Source: Streptomyces parvulus (GTDB taxonomy: Bacteria > Actinomycetota > Actinomycetes > Streptomycetales > Streptomycetaceae). From it: DNA of 64,000 nucleotides. Position numbers and translations under genes: made by a program. Below, piece by piece: positions 55,735 to 63,721 of this stretch. Under the pieces are notes generated by a model. The model was not told the origin of the DNA, did not search any database, and was given only the letters and a program-made list of their open reading frames with translations. The first letter of the stretch is position 1, and each line of letters opens with the position of its first letter. The stretch is taken from assembly GCF_014648855.1 (NCBI RefSeq), contig NZ_BMRX01000002.1, positions 248,001 through 312,000 of the forward strand, read 5' to 3'.

Positions 55735-56367
55735 ATTACCGGCAACCGGCAGACGAGCTGGGCGTTCTCCGACGCCTATGTCGCCGAGGACGACGCGTTG
55801 CTCTGGGCACGTGACCGGGCCCGCGAGGCGGGTCTGCGTTCGGTGACCCCGGGGACGGGCTCGGCCCTGGGGCTGCTCGCCGCCGCCGTGGACGCGAAGG
55901 CGGTCGCGGAGATCGGCACCGGCTGCGGCGTCTCCGGGATCCATCTGCTGCACGGAATGCGTCCGGACGGTGTGCTGACCACGGTCGACCCGGAGCCGGA
56001 GCACCAGCAGTTCGCCCGCCAGGCCTTCCGCGCCGCGGGCTTCGCCAGCAACCGGGCCCGGTTCATCCCCGGCCGCGCCCTGGACGTACTGCCGCGGCTC
56101 GCGGACGCCGGTTACGACCTCGTCTTCTGCGACGGCGACCGGCTGGAGTACCCGGACTACCTCGCTGAATCGTTGCGTCTGCTGCGCCCGGGCGGGCTCG
56201 TCGCCTTCGAGGGCGTCTTCGGCGCCGGCCGGACGATCGACTCGGGACCGCAGCCCACCGAGGTGCTGCGGCTGCGGGAGGTTCTGCGCGCGGTGCGGGA
56301 GAGCCAGGAACTGGTGCCGTCACTGCTTCCGGTCGGCGACGGGCTGCTGTGCGCCGTGAAGCGCTGA
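55735..56367 (+). CDS. O-methyltransferase (SAM-dependent), probable ATT start
   Basis: About 210 aa. The family opens with GNRQTSWAF, then the SAM motif [10 protein letters not shown] near 60, DPEPEHQ and FCDGDRL. It methylates small-molecule hydroxyls; the substrate is unknown. No ATG, GTG or TTG in frame sits near the conserved N-terminus: the next is TTG about 60 nt inside. ATT 55735 has GGAG six nt upstream. The frame is open to an ATG at 55543, but that would add an implausible 64-residue Trp/Arg-rich tail across the sigma promoter region. Confidence 0.87.
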   Translation: MTGNRQTSWAFSDAYVAEDDALLWARDRAREAGLRSVTPGTGSALGLLAAAVDAKAVAEIGTGCGVSGIHLLHGMRPDGVLTTVDPEPEHQQFARQAFRAAGFASNRARFIPGRALDVLPRLADAGYDLVFCDGDRLEYPDYLAESLRLLRPGGLVAFEGVFGAGRTIDSGPQPTEVLRLREVLRAVRESQELVPSLLPVGDGLLCAVKR

Positions 56368-56430
56368 GGAAGTACGCCGCGGAATCCCGCCGCGGGACTT
56401 CGCGGAAGGACGCGCGGGGCACCGGAAAAA

Positions 56431-56468
56431 CAGTCGCCCCGGCACCGCGTGCGGCACCGGGGCGACTG
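56431..56468. terminator. Bidirectional terminator hairpin
   Basis: A 12-bp outer stem (56431-56442 with 56457-56468) with an inner 4-bp stem. On the minus strand it is followed by TTTTT, so it best serves the DUF3117 gene and also faces the end of the methyltransferase gene. Confidence 0.85.
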
Positions 56469-56490
56469 AACGGGTATGGTCGCTCGCGCG

Positions 56491-56658
56491 TCAGCCGACG
56501 ACCTTCTTGAGGGCGTCGCCGAGCGCGTCGGCCTCATCGGGGGTCAGCTCGACGACGAGCCGCCCGCCGCCTTCGAGCGGAACGCGCATGACGATGCCCC
56601 GCCCCTCCTTGGTCACCTCGAGCGGGCCATCGCCCGTCCGCGGCTTCATGGCCGCCAT
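56491..56658 (-). CDS. DUF3117 small conserved protein
   Basis: 55 aa, the usual family length. Conserved PRTGDGPLEVTKEGR opening, then ELTPDEADALGDAL. No function known; widespread in actinobacteria, next to tag and glycogen genes in mycobacteria. ATG 56658 has GGGGAA upstream. It is missed by longer-ORF filters. Confidence 0.9.
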   Translation of the reverse strand: MAAMKPRTGDGPLEVTKEGRGIVMRVPLEGGGRLVVELTPDEADALGDALKKVVG

Positions 56659-57007
56659 GCTCGTTCCCCTTCCTGATACCAGCTCACCGTCACCGCCGAC
56701 GGCCCGTGAGGGCACGCGCAGTCCGGCCCGGACGCGCGACACCGGCATCGAACACATTGCTTCCCAGCCATTATCCCGCATCCCAGGACCCGATGACCAA
56801 CATCGGTCGGCATCGCTTGGGCAACGCGCGCGAGCAAAACCACTCAATTCGGGGATGTGACTGCGATACTGCGCGCCCTCGCCCACTTCCACCGAATGGA
56901 TACGGACCGGAATTCTTTGACGCAGGTCACATCTCCGCGGCCTCGCGTTCCCGGCGATCTCCGTCATGCTGTTGCCCGACACACGCGACGACGCGGAGGG
57001 GAATTCC
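56659..57007. promoter_or_regulatory. 349-bp divergent region between DUF3117 and enoyl-CoA hydratase
   Basis: No gene seen. For the minus strand, TTGGTC (56795-56800) and GGATAA/GATAAT (around 56770-56776) with 18-19 bp spacing could be the DUF3117 promoter. For the plus strand, TTGACG near 56918 lacks a clear -10. The area near 56800-56870 is richer in A and T. Confidence 0.4.
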
Positions 57008-57811
57008 ATGGCCGACACCGTGCTCTACGAGGTGAGCGACGGGCTCGCGACGATCACGCTGAACCGCCCCGAGGCGATGAACGCGCTGAACATCGAGACC
57101 AAGGTCGCGCTCCGGGACGCGGTGCGCTCCGCGGCGGCGGACGGCGCCGTACGGGCGGTGCTGCTCACGGCGGCCGGTGACCGGGCGTTCTGCGTCGGCC
57201 AGGACCTCAAGGAGCACATCGGGCTGCTGGCCGCCGACCGGGAGGCCGGGTCGGGCGCCACCATGAGCACGGTGCGCGAGCACTACAACCCGATCGTCCG
57301 GGCGCTCGCGGAGGCCGAGAAGCCGGTGGTCGCCGCCGTGAACGGCGTGGCCGCCGGGGCGGGCCTCGGCTTCGCGCTGGCCGCGGACTACCGGATCGTC
57401 GCGGACACCGCCGCCTTCAACACCTCCTTCGCCGGGGTCGCGCTCACCGCGGACTCGGGGATCTCCTGGACGCTGCCGCGTGTCGTGGGCCCCGGGCGCG
57501 CCGCCGACCTGCTGCTCTTCCCGCGCAGCATCGGCGCGCAGGAGGCGTACGACCTCGGCATCGCCACCCGTGTCGTGCCCGCCGCCGATCTGCGCGCGGA
57601 GGCCGAGCGGACGGCGCGGGCGCTGGCCGAGGGGCCGACGGTGGCGTACGCGGCGCTGAAGGAGGCGATGGCGTACGGGCTGACGCACTCGCTCTCCGAG
57701 ACGCTGGAGAAGGAGGACGAGCTGCAGTCGCGGGCCGGCGCCTCCGAGGACCACGCGATCGCGGTGCGGGCGTTCGTCGAGAAGCGGAAGCCCGAGTACT
57801 TGGGGCGGTGA
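57008..57811 (+). CDS. Enoyl-CoA hydratase/isomerase (crotonase family)
   Basis: 267 aa. Crotonase fold with the oxyanion segments CVGQDLKEH near 65 and NGVAAGAGLGFALAAD near 115. The usual catalytic glutamates of hydratases are not obvious: the second oxyanion region reads ADSGISWTLPR, more like PaaG-type isomerases. Probable role in phenylacetate or fatty-acid breakdown. ATG with GGAGGGG upstream. Confidence 0.88.
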   Translation: MADTVLYEVSDGLATITLNRPEAMNALNIETKVALRDAVRSAAADGAVRAVLLTAAGDRAFCVGQDLKEHIGLLAADREAGSGATMSTVREHYNPIVRALAEAEKPVVAAVNGVAAGAGLGFALAADYRIVADTAAFNTSFAGVALTADSGISWTLPRVVGPGRAADLLLFPRSIGAQEAYDLGIATRVVPAADLRAEAERTARALAEGPTVAYAALKEAMAYGLTHSLSETLEKEDELQSRAGASEDHAIAVRAFVEKRKPEYLGR

Positions 57812-57840
57812 GATCGGGGAGTGTGAGCGCCGTCGCGGGG

Positions 57841-57897
57841 TGCGGTTCGTCGTGGCTGGTCGCGCAGTTCCCCGCGCCCCTAAAGGGCGCTTCTTGT
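57841..57897. repeat. Dispersed Streptomyces intergenic repeat with hairpin
   Basis: The stretch GGTCGCGCAGTTCCCCGCGC followed by CCCTAAAGGGCGC and TTCTTGT matches a sequence I recognise as common between genes in many Streptomyces genomes. It has a 6-bp stem (57874-57879 with 57885-57890) with a T-rich tail, so it can serve as the terminator of the enoyl-CoA hydratase gene. It reaches into the last codons of the convergent glycosylase gene. Confidence 0.6.
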
Positions 57898-58467
57898 CAC
57901 GCACCTCGAGAGGTGGTCGTTGACCAGGCCGCATGCCTGCATCAGGGCGTAGGCCGTCGTCGGGCCGACGAAGCGCAGGCCCTGTTTCTTGAGTGCCTTG
58001 GACAGTGCGGTGGACTCCGGGGTGACGGCGGGGACGTCGGCGAGGGTCTTCGGGGCCGGGCGGCCCGCCGGGTCGGGGGCGTGCGACCAGATCAGCTCGT
58101 CCAGCTCACCGGGCGCCCAGCCGGCGAGCACGCGCGCGTTGGCCAGGGTCGCGTCGATCTTGGCGCGGTTGCGGATGATCCCGGCGTCGCCGAGCAGCCG
58201 CTCGCGGTCCGCGTCGGTGAAGGCGGCCACCTCGGGGATCGAGAAGCCGGCGAAGGCGGCTCGGAAGCCCTCCCGGCGGCGCAGGATGGTGATCCACGAG
58301 AGCCCGGACTGGAAGGCCTCCAGGCTGAGCCGCTCGAACAGCGCGACGTCCCCGTGGACCGCCCTGCCCCACTCCTCGTCGTGGTACGTCACGTAGTCCG
58401 CCGTGGACAGGGCCCAGGGGCAGCGCGGCGCGCCGTCCGGGCCCGCGACGGCCTCGCCGGTGCTCAC
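57880..58467 (-). CDS. tag: DNA-3-methyladenine glycosylase I
   Basis: 195 aa. Zn-binding cysteine in RCPWA near 16, the YHDEEWG motif near 28 with the base-pocket Glu and Trp, SWITILRRREGFR and a late histidine-cysteine pair. It excises 3-methyladenine from alkylated DNA. GTG start; the first codon overlaps the upstream gene stop by 4 nt. The last codons run into a dispersed repeat. Confidence 0.94.
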   Translation of the reverse strand: MSTGEAVAGPDGAPRCPWALSTADYVTYHDEEWGRAVHGDVALFERLSLEAFQSGLSWITILRRREGFRAAFAGFSIPEVAAFTDADRERLLGDAGIIRNRAKIDATLANARVLAGWAPGELDELIWSHAPDPAGRPAPKTLADVPAVTPESTALSKALKKQGLRFVGPTTAYALMQACGLVNDHLSRCVTRSAL

Positions 58468-58823
58468 CGCTGCTCCCCGGGGGCGGGCTTGTCCATGACG
58501 GCGCGCTGGTGGGCGGCGGCGGACCGGGCACCGGCCAGGGCGGACTCCAGGTCGGCGATGCGGGCGTCGCGCTCGGCCAGCTCGGCGCCGAGGCGGCCGA
58601 GGGCGTCGTCGACGTCCGCCATGCGGTAGCCGCGCAGGACGAGCGGGAAGCGGAGGCGCTCCACGTCGGGGCGTCCGACGGGGCGGTCGGGGGGCAGGGC
58701 GTCCTGGAGGCGTTCGGGCTCGGCGTCGGGCAGCGGTCCGCTGTCGCCGCCGCTCACCACGGCGAGCGTCACCCCGGCCACCACGACGGCCAGCGCGATG
58801 ACGAGGAACAGGAACATGACCAT
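58464..58823 (-). CDS. Small membrane protein with DivIVA-like coil
   Basis: 119 aa. One N-terminal membrane helix (1-24), then a DivIVA-type segment (FPLVLRGYRMADVDDALGRL near 60-80) and a coiled coil (about 80-110). Such proteins often mark membrane sites or polar growth machinery; role unknown. It overlaps tag by 4 nt, so the two are coupled, as in mycobacteria. Confidence 0.85.
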   Translation of the reverse strand: MVMFLFLVIALAVVVAGVTLAVVSGGDSGPLPDAEPERLQDALPPDRPVGRPDVERLRFPLVLRGYRMADVDDALGRLGAELAERDARIADLESALAGARSAAAHQRAVMDKPAPGEQR

Positions 58824-58961
58824 CGCTGGCCCCCACGGTCGGGTCGGTTGTGTCGGGTCCGATCGTGCCATGCGAGTCTGACAGTCGGGGCCGCGGGCGC
58901 CGATGGGCGTGCGCCCCGGCCCGGGAGCGGCCCGACGGCGGCACCGGGACGAGAGAACGGT

Positions 58962-59846
58962 ATGGACGAGGAGATGTCACAGGGGATGCTCAGGCTGGGC
59001 AGGCGTGAATTCGCGGCGCACGAGCCGGTGATCATGGCGATCGTGAACCGGACCCCGGACTCCTTCTACGACCAGGGGGCCACCTTCCACGACGAGCCCG
59101 CCCTCGCGCGCGTGGAGCGCGCGGTGGCCGAGGGGGCCGCCGTCATCGACATCGGCGGCGTGAAGGCCGGGCCCGGCGACGAGGTGTCGGCCGAGGAGGA
59201 GGCGCGCCGGACGGTCGGGTTCGTGGCGGAGGTGCGGCGGCGCTTCCCGGACGTCGTGATCAGCGTGGACACCTGGCGGCACGAGGTCGGCGAGGCCGTG
59301 TGCGAGGCGGGCGCGGACCTGCTGAACGACGCGTGGGGCGGCGTCGACCCCAAGCTCGCGGAGGTCGCCGCGCGGTACGGGGTGGGCCTGGTGTGCACGC
59401 ACGCCGGGGGCGCTCAGCCGCGTACGCGGCCGCACCGGGTGACGTACGACGACGTGGTGGCGGACATCCTGCGGGTGACGCTGGGGCTGGCCGAGCGGGC
59501 GGTCGCGCTGGGGGTGCCGCGCGAGTCGGTGCTGATCGATCCCGGGCACGACTTCGGCAAGAACACCCGGCACAGCCTGGAGGCGACGCGCCGGCTCGGG
59601 GAGATGGTGGAGACGGGGTGGCCGGTGCTGGTGTCCCTGTCGAACAAGGACTTCGTCGGCGAGACGCTGGACCGGCCGGTCAAGGAGCGGGTGCTCGGGA
59701 CGCTGGCGACCACCGCGGTGTCGGCGTGGCTCGGCGCGCGCGTGTACCGCGTGCACGAGGTGGAGGAGACCCGGCAGGTCCTGGACATGGTGGCCACGAT
59801 CGCCGGTCACCGGGCGCCGGCGGTGGCCCGGCGGGGTCTGGCGTAG
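58962..59846 (+). CDS. folP2: FolP2-like dihydropteroate synthase homologue
   Basis: 294 aa, DHPS TIM barrel: IMAIVNRTPDSFYDQG near 25, VIDIGGVKAGPG, DPGHDFGKNT and a KER segment. The residues differ from true FolP: the first pterin-loop Asn is present but GVESTRPG is replaced by GVKAGPGD. Mycobacterial FolP2 does not rescue folP loss, so a different substrate is likely. ATG 58962 or 58974. Neighbours match the mycobacterial folP2 region. Confidence 0.88.
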   Translation: MDEEMSQGMLRLGRREFAAHEPVIMAIVNRTPDSFYDQGATFHDEPALARVERAVAEGAAVIDIGGVKAGPGDEVSAEEEARRTVGFVAEVRRRFPDVVISVDTWRHEVGEAVCEAGADLLNDAWGGVDPKLAEVAARYGVGLVCTHAGGAQPRTRPHRVTYDDVVADILRVTLGLAERAVALGVPRESVLIDPGHDFGKNTRHSLEATRRLGEMVETGWPVLVSLSNKDFVGETLDRPVKERVLGTLATTAVSAWLGARVYRVHEVEETRQVLDMVATIAGHRAPAVARRGLA

Positions 59847-59868
59847 GGGCGGGGCACTCCCCCGCCCC
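59846..59868. terminator. Short GC hairpin terminator
   Basis: A 9-bp all-GC stem with a 5-nt loop in the 33-bp gap between convergent folP2 and LOG genes. Confidence 0.65.
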
Positions 59869-59879
59869 CGCAGGAGCGC

Positions 59880-60638
59880 CTAGCGGCCGGCCTCCTTGGA
59901 GACCAGCGCGACCGCCTCGTCCACGTCGTCCGTGACGTGGAAGAGGAGCAGGTCCTTCTCGGCGGCCTTGCCCTGGGCCACCAGGGTGCCGCGGAGCCAG
60001 TCGACGAGGCCGCCCCAGTACTCGGAGCCGAAGAGGACGATGGGGAAGCGGGTCACCTTCTGGGTCTGCACCAGGGTGAGCGCCTCGAAGAGCTCGTCGA
60101 GGGTGCCCAGGCCGCCGGGGAGCACCACGAAGCCCTGCGCGTACTTCACGAACATCATCTTGCGGACGAAGAAGTAGCGGAAGTTCAGGCCGATGTCGAC
60201 GTACGGGTTGAGGCCCTGCTCGAAGGGCAGCTCGATGCCGAGGCCGACCGAGGTGCCCTGCGCCTCCAGGGCGCCCTTGTTGGCGGCCTCCATGGCGCCG
60301 GGCCCGCCGCCGGTGATGACCGCGAAGCCCGCCTCGACCAGCCCGCGGCCCAGCCGGACGCCGGCGTCGTACTCCGGCGAGTCGGCCGGCGTGCGGGCGG
60401 AGCCGAAGACGCTGATCGCGGGCGGCAGTTCGGCGAGCGTGCCGAAGCCCTCGATGAACTCCGACTGGATGCGCAGCACCCGCCAGGGGTCGGTGTGCAC
60501 CCAGTCCGTCGGCGCGCGCTCGTCCAGCAGGCGCTGGTCCGTGGTGCTCTTCTGGACCTGACCCCGCCGCCGGAGGACAGGGCCCAGGCGCTGCTCCTCC
60601 GGTGGCCGCTTCTTGCCCTCGGGGTTGCCGGTAGCCAT
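59880..60638 (-). CDS. LOG family protein (TIGR00730-type)
   Basis: 252 aa. Rossmann-like fold with the LOG signature PGGLGTLDE near 190 and GGGPGAMEAANKGA near 115. Family enzymes release free cytokinin base or act on nucleoside 5'-monophosphates. In bacteria the physiological substrate is often unknown. ATG 60638 has GGAGGGAG upstream; an in-frame ATG at 60722 is weaker. Confidence 0.9.
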   Translation of the reverse strand: MATGNPEGKKRPPEEQRLGPVLRRRGQVQKSTTDQRLLDERAPTDWVHTDPWRVLRIQSEFIEGFGTLAELPPAISVFGSARTPADSPEYDAGVRLGRGLVEAGFAVITGGGPGAMEAANKGALEAQGTSVGLGIELPFEQGLNPYVDIGLNFRYFFVRKMMFVKYAQGFVVLPGGLGTLDELFEALTLVQTQKVTRFPIVLFGSEYWGGLVDWLRGTLVAQGKAAEKDLLLFHVTDDVDEAVALVSKEAGR

Positions 60639-60756
60639 GCGCGCTCCCTCCAGTTGCAGGTTCTTCCACCTCAGCGTAGATCTACGCGGGTTACGTACGA
60701 GGGACCTGAGCATGTCCGCCACGCGCCGGGGTAAACCAATTTCCGGCGCGGCCGGA

Positions 60757-61836
60757 TCAGGCCGTCAGCCAGGAGCGCAGGCGTTCCTCGCCCGCGAGGA
60801 CCTTCGCCACCTCGACCCGCTCGTCCCGCCTGTGCGCCAGGTGCGGGTTGCCCGGGCCGTAGTTGACCGCGGGGACGCCGAGCGCCGAGAAGCGGGAGAC
60901 GTCGGTCCAGCCGTACTTGGGCTGCGGGGTGCCGCCCACCGCCTCGATGAAGGCGGCCGCGGCCGGGTGGGACAGTCCGGGCAGGGCCGCGCCGCTGTGG
61001 TCGTCGACCACGAACTCGGCCACCCCGCAGTCGGCGAAGACCTCGCGCACGTGGGCGAGGGCGTCCTCGGGGCTGCGGTCGGGGGCGTAGCGGAAGTTGA
61101 CGGTGACCACGCACTCGTCGGGGATCACGTTGCCCGCGACACCGCCCGTGATGCCGACGGCGTTCAGGCCCTCGCGGTACTCCAGGCCGTCGATCACGCG
61201 GTAGCGGGGCTCGTAGGCGGCCAGGCGGGCGAGGATCGGGGCGGCCGCGTGGATCGCGTTGGAGCCCATCCAGCTCCGGGCCGAGTGCGCCCGCTCCCCC
61301 GTCGTCCTCAGCAGGACCCGCAGGGTGCCCTGGCAGCCGCCCTCGACCTGGCCGTCGGAGGGTTCGAGGAGCACCGCGAAGTCGCCCTCCAGCCACTCGG
61401 GGTGCGCCTCGGCGACGTGCCCCAGGCCGTTCAGGTCGGCGGCGACCTCCTCGTTGTCGTAGAAGACGAAAGTCAGGTCGCGGTTGGGGGCCGGGACGGT
61501 GGCGGCGATGCGCAGCTGCACCGCGACGCCGGCCTTCATGTCGCAGGTGCCGCAGCCCCACAGGACGCCGTCCTCGTCGAGCCGGGACGGCACGTTGTCC
61601 GCGATGGGGACCGTGTCGATGTGGCCGGCCAGGATCACCCGTTCCGCGCGGCCGAGGTCCGTCCGCGCGACGACGTTGTTGCCGTACCGCTCGACCGTCA
61701 GGTGCGGCAGGGCGCGCAGGGCGCTCTCGACCGCGTCCGCCAAGGGCTTCTCGGTGCCGCTCTCGGAGGGGAAGTCGACGAGCCGCGCGGTAAGCTCCGC
61801 GGCGTCCAGGGTGAGGTCAAGCGGGGTGTCGGCCAT
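60757..61836 (-). CDS. dapE: Succinyl-diaminopimelate desuccinylase
   Basis: 359 aa M20 metalloenzyme. Zn ligands in GHIDTVP near 72 and CDMKAG near 97, the catalytic pair in DNEEV near 125. It gives LL-diaminopimelate for lysine and peptidoglycan. TAGGGT lies 7 nt before the ATG with no Shine-Dalgarno, so the mRNA is probably leaderless. Divergent from the next gene. A dapC-like gene lies 2 kb away. Confidence 0.94.
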   Translation of the reverse strand: MADTPLDLTLDAAELTARLVDFPSESGTEKPLADAVESALRALPHLTVERYGNNVVARTDLGRAERVILAGHIDTVPIADNVPSRLDEDGVLWGCGTCDMKAGVAVQLRIAATVPAPNRDLTFVFYDNEEVAADLNGLGHVAEAHPEWLEGDFAVLLEPSDGQVEGGCQGTLRVLLRTTGERAHSARSWMGSNAIHAAAPILARLAAYEPRYRVIDGLEYREGLNAVGITGGVAGNVIPDECVVTVNFRYAPDRSPEDALAHVREVFADCGVAEFVVDDHSGAALPGLSHPAAAAFIEAVGGTPQPKYGWTDVSRFSALGVPAVNYGPGNPHLAHRRDERVEVAKVLAGEERLRSWLTA

Positions 61837-61843
61837 GGCTGAG

Positions 61844-61849
61844 ACCCTA
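61844..61849 (-). promoter_or_regulatory. -10 element, leaderless candidate (dapE)
   Basis: TAGGGT on the minus strand, 7 nt before the ATG at 61836. Confidence 0.5.
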
Positions 61850-61908
61850 ACGCCCCTGCCTGCTCGGGCACTGTGCGTACCCGGCATACACCGGACGCTA
61901 CCCTCCAG

Positions 61909-61914
61909 TACCTT
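61909..61914 (+). promoter_or_regulatory. -10 element, leaderless candidate (lysozyme-like gene)
   Basis: TACCTT, 6 nt before the GTG at 61921, divergent from the dapE element 60 bp away. Confidence 0.45.
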
Positions 61915-61920
61915 GTACGC

Positions 61921-62904
61921 GTGCTTCAGCCCACTCCGCCGCCCAAGCGCCGTGGCCGCCTCGTCCGTTCCGGGGCCGCCGCCATGGCCCTGTTCGCCGT
62001 CGCCGGATACCTGGCGGTGCAGTACGTGACCGGGGGCGCGGGCGCGCCCGGCTGCAAGGTGGTCGCCGGCGGCGACGGCGGCACGGCGTACGAGTTCACG
62101 CCGGAGCAGGCGGTGAACGCCGCGACGATCACCGCGGTCGGCACCGCGCGCAAGCTGCCGGAGCGGGCGGTGACGATCGCGCTGGCGACCGCGTTGCAGG
62201 AGTCCACGCTGCGCAACCTCGACCACGGGGACCGGGACTCGCTCGGCCTGTTCCAGCAGCGGCCCTCGCAGGGCTGGGGCAAGCCGGCGGAGATCATGGA
62301 CCCGGCGTACTCGGCGGGTCTCTTCTACGACCACCTCGTCGAGATCCCCGGCTACCAGGACCTCGAACTGACCGACGCCGCCCAGCGGGTGCAGCGCAGC
62401 GCCTTCCCCCACGCCTACGCCAAGCACGAGCCGGACGCCACGCTGCTCGCCGCCGCTCTGACCGGCCGGTCCGCCGCGACCCTGACCTGCGACGGGCGCC
62501 CCGGCGCCGCGCGGGAGAAGGGGCCGGAGGCGGTGCGGGCGGCGCTGGTGCGGGACTTCGGGCGCGCGGTGTTCCAGCCGGCCGCCGCGACGGCGGGCGG
62601 GACCTCGGCGGAGCCGTCCACGGCTCCCGGCGCCGGGGCCGTCGACGGCGACGGGCGGACCGTGACGCTGCCCGTGGCCGGGGGCGCGGGCGCCGACGGC
62701 GGCGAGGACCCGCACCGGCGGGGCTGGCAGCTGGCGCACTGGGCGGTGGCCAACGCCTCCTCGCTGCACGTCGAGCGGGTCTCCTACGCGGGCCGGACGT
62801 GGACCGCGGGCAACACCGACAGCAAGTGGACGCCGATGGGCTCGGGCGGCGCCGAGGGCGCGGAGCGGGCGGCGGGCTCGGTGCGGATCACGTCCATGCG
62901 GTAG
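61921..62904 (+). CDS. Membrane-anchored lysozyme/transglycosylase-like protein
   Basis: 327 aa. One N-terminal membrane helix (about 17-38). The extracytoplasmic region has an SLT-like core: ALATALQEST near 80 with a candidate catalytic Glu, then DSLGLFQQRPSQGWG. Such domains cleave or bind peptidoglycan. The C-terminus is Gly/Ala-rich. Homologues are often called heavy-metal transporters, for which I see no support. GTG start, probably leaderless. Confidence 0.8.
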   Translation: MLQPTPPPKRRGRLVRSGAAAMALFAVAGYLAVQYVTGGAGAPGCKVVAGGDGGTAYEFTPEQAVNAATITAVGTARKLPERAVTIALATALQESTLRNLDHGDRDSLGLFQQRPSQGWGKPAEIMDPAYSAGLFYDHLVEIPGYQDLELTDAAQRVQRSAFPHAYAKHEPDATLLAAALTGRSAATLTCDGRPGAAREKGPEAVRAALVRDFGRAVFQPAAATAGGTSAEPSTAPGAGAVDGDGRTVTLPVAGGAGADGGEDPHRRGWQLAHWAVANASSLHVERVSYAGRTWTAGNTDSKWTPMGSGGAEGAERAAGSVRITSMR

Positions 62905-63024
62905 GGCCTGTCGGCCGCCCGTACGGTCCGTCACTCCCCCGGGTTACCCGCGCGGGCGCCGGGTCGACGCGGCTTACGCCTTTTCGCGTGGTCGCCCCCG
63001 AAAGCGCCGGAGCCCGGGAAAATC

Positions 63025-63078
63025 AAGGGCTGTAAGGATTCGGCAGACTTTCCGACCGGAGCCCTTTTGCCCGTTTTT
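63025..63078 (+). terminator. Imperfect terminator after the lysozyme-like gene
   Basis: A 7-bp outer stem (63025-63031 with 63060-63066) with a small inner stem is followed by TTGCCCGTTTTT. The stem is weak but the T run is unusual for this DNA. The rest of the 327-bp gap up to 63231 holds no gene I can support; TTGCCC (63067) and GATTAT (63089) may be a promoter for the next gene. Confidence 0.4.
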
Positions 63079-63231
63079 CTGTGCACCTGATTATGCGACG
63101 CATTGCCAACTCTTTACGTTGTGCCGCCGCAACCTTCGCGGCCTTCGAGCGGTAGTCACTGCGTCCGAGCCCGTCGATCACTCGCCGGGAACGGTCGCTA
63201 CTCATCAGTTGACTTCCGTCGAAGGAGCATC

Positions 63232-63663
63232 ATGTCCCTCCCCCTGACCCGCCGGATCGCCCGTGCCGCGCTGCTCGTCGCTGCGGGAGCGGCCGCCGGG
63301 GTCGGTGCGGCCGGCTCCGCCAGCGCGGCTCCCGAACTGCCCGCCACCCCGAACCTCGGGGGGCTGACCGCCCTGGACGGCGCGAACGTCGGCAACACCG
63401 TGGACTCCGCCGCCCAGAACGTGACCGAGACCGCGGGCGAGACCGGCGGCAAGGCCGTCCAGAAGGCCGTGCCGACCGCCGGCAAGACCGGTGGCTCGGT
63501 CGTGAAGAAGGCCACCCCGGCCGCGCAGAACGCCGCCGGGGACGCGGCGGGCTCCGCCGGGGACATCGTCGGTGACACGGCGGCCACCGCCACGAAGGGC
63601 GGGCTGCCCACCGACTCGCTGGGCGCGGGCGGGCTGCCGGTGCAGGGTCTGCCGATCGGCTGA
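63232..63663 (+). CDS. Small secreted Ala/Gly/Thr-rich protein
   Basis: 143 aa. A clear Sec signal peptide (arginine pair, hydrophobic core, SASA cleavage near 32). The mature part has Thr/Ala/Gly/Lys-rich repeats of a helical type (ETAGETGGKAVQKAVPTAGKT split near 60-85) and a glycine-rich end. No domain recognised. The ATG has GAAGGAG seven nt upstream. A strong terminator follows, so it should be well expressed and extracellular or wall-associated. Confidence 0.82.
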   Translation: MSLPLTRRIARAALLVAAGAAAGVGAAGSASAAPELPATPNLGGLTALDGANVGNTVDSAAQNVTETAGETGGKAVQKAVPTAGKTGGSVVKKATPAAQNAAGDAAGSAGDIVGDTAATATKGGLPTDSLGAGGLPVQGLPIG

Positions 63664-63679
63664 CGCCGGGTCTGTACGG

Positions 63680-63719
63680 CGCCGGGGTCTGGGGTTCCCA
63701 GGCCCCGGCGTTCTTTCTT
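63680..63719 (+). terminator. Intrinsic terminator with T tract
   Basis: A 13-bp stem with one G-T pair (63680-63692 with 63698-63710) followed by TTCTTTCTT. It ends the secreted-protein gene and faces the convergent aminotransferase gene. Confidence 0.92.
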
Positions 63720-63721
63720 GC

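Noticed and set aside
63094..63156. 20-aa ORF with a TTA codon ahead of the secreted-protein gene
   Set aside because: TTA would suggest bldA control, but there is no Shine-Dalgarno and the region looks non-coding, so chance is likely.
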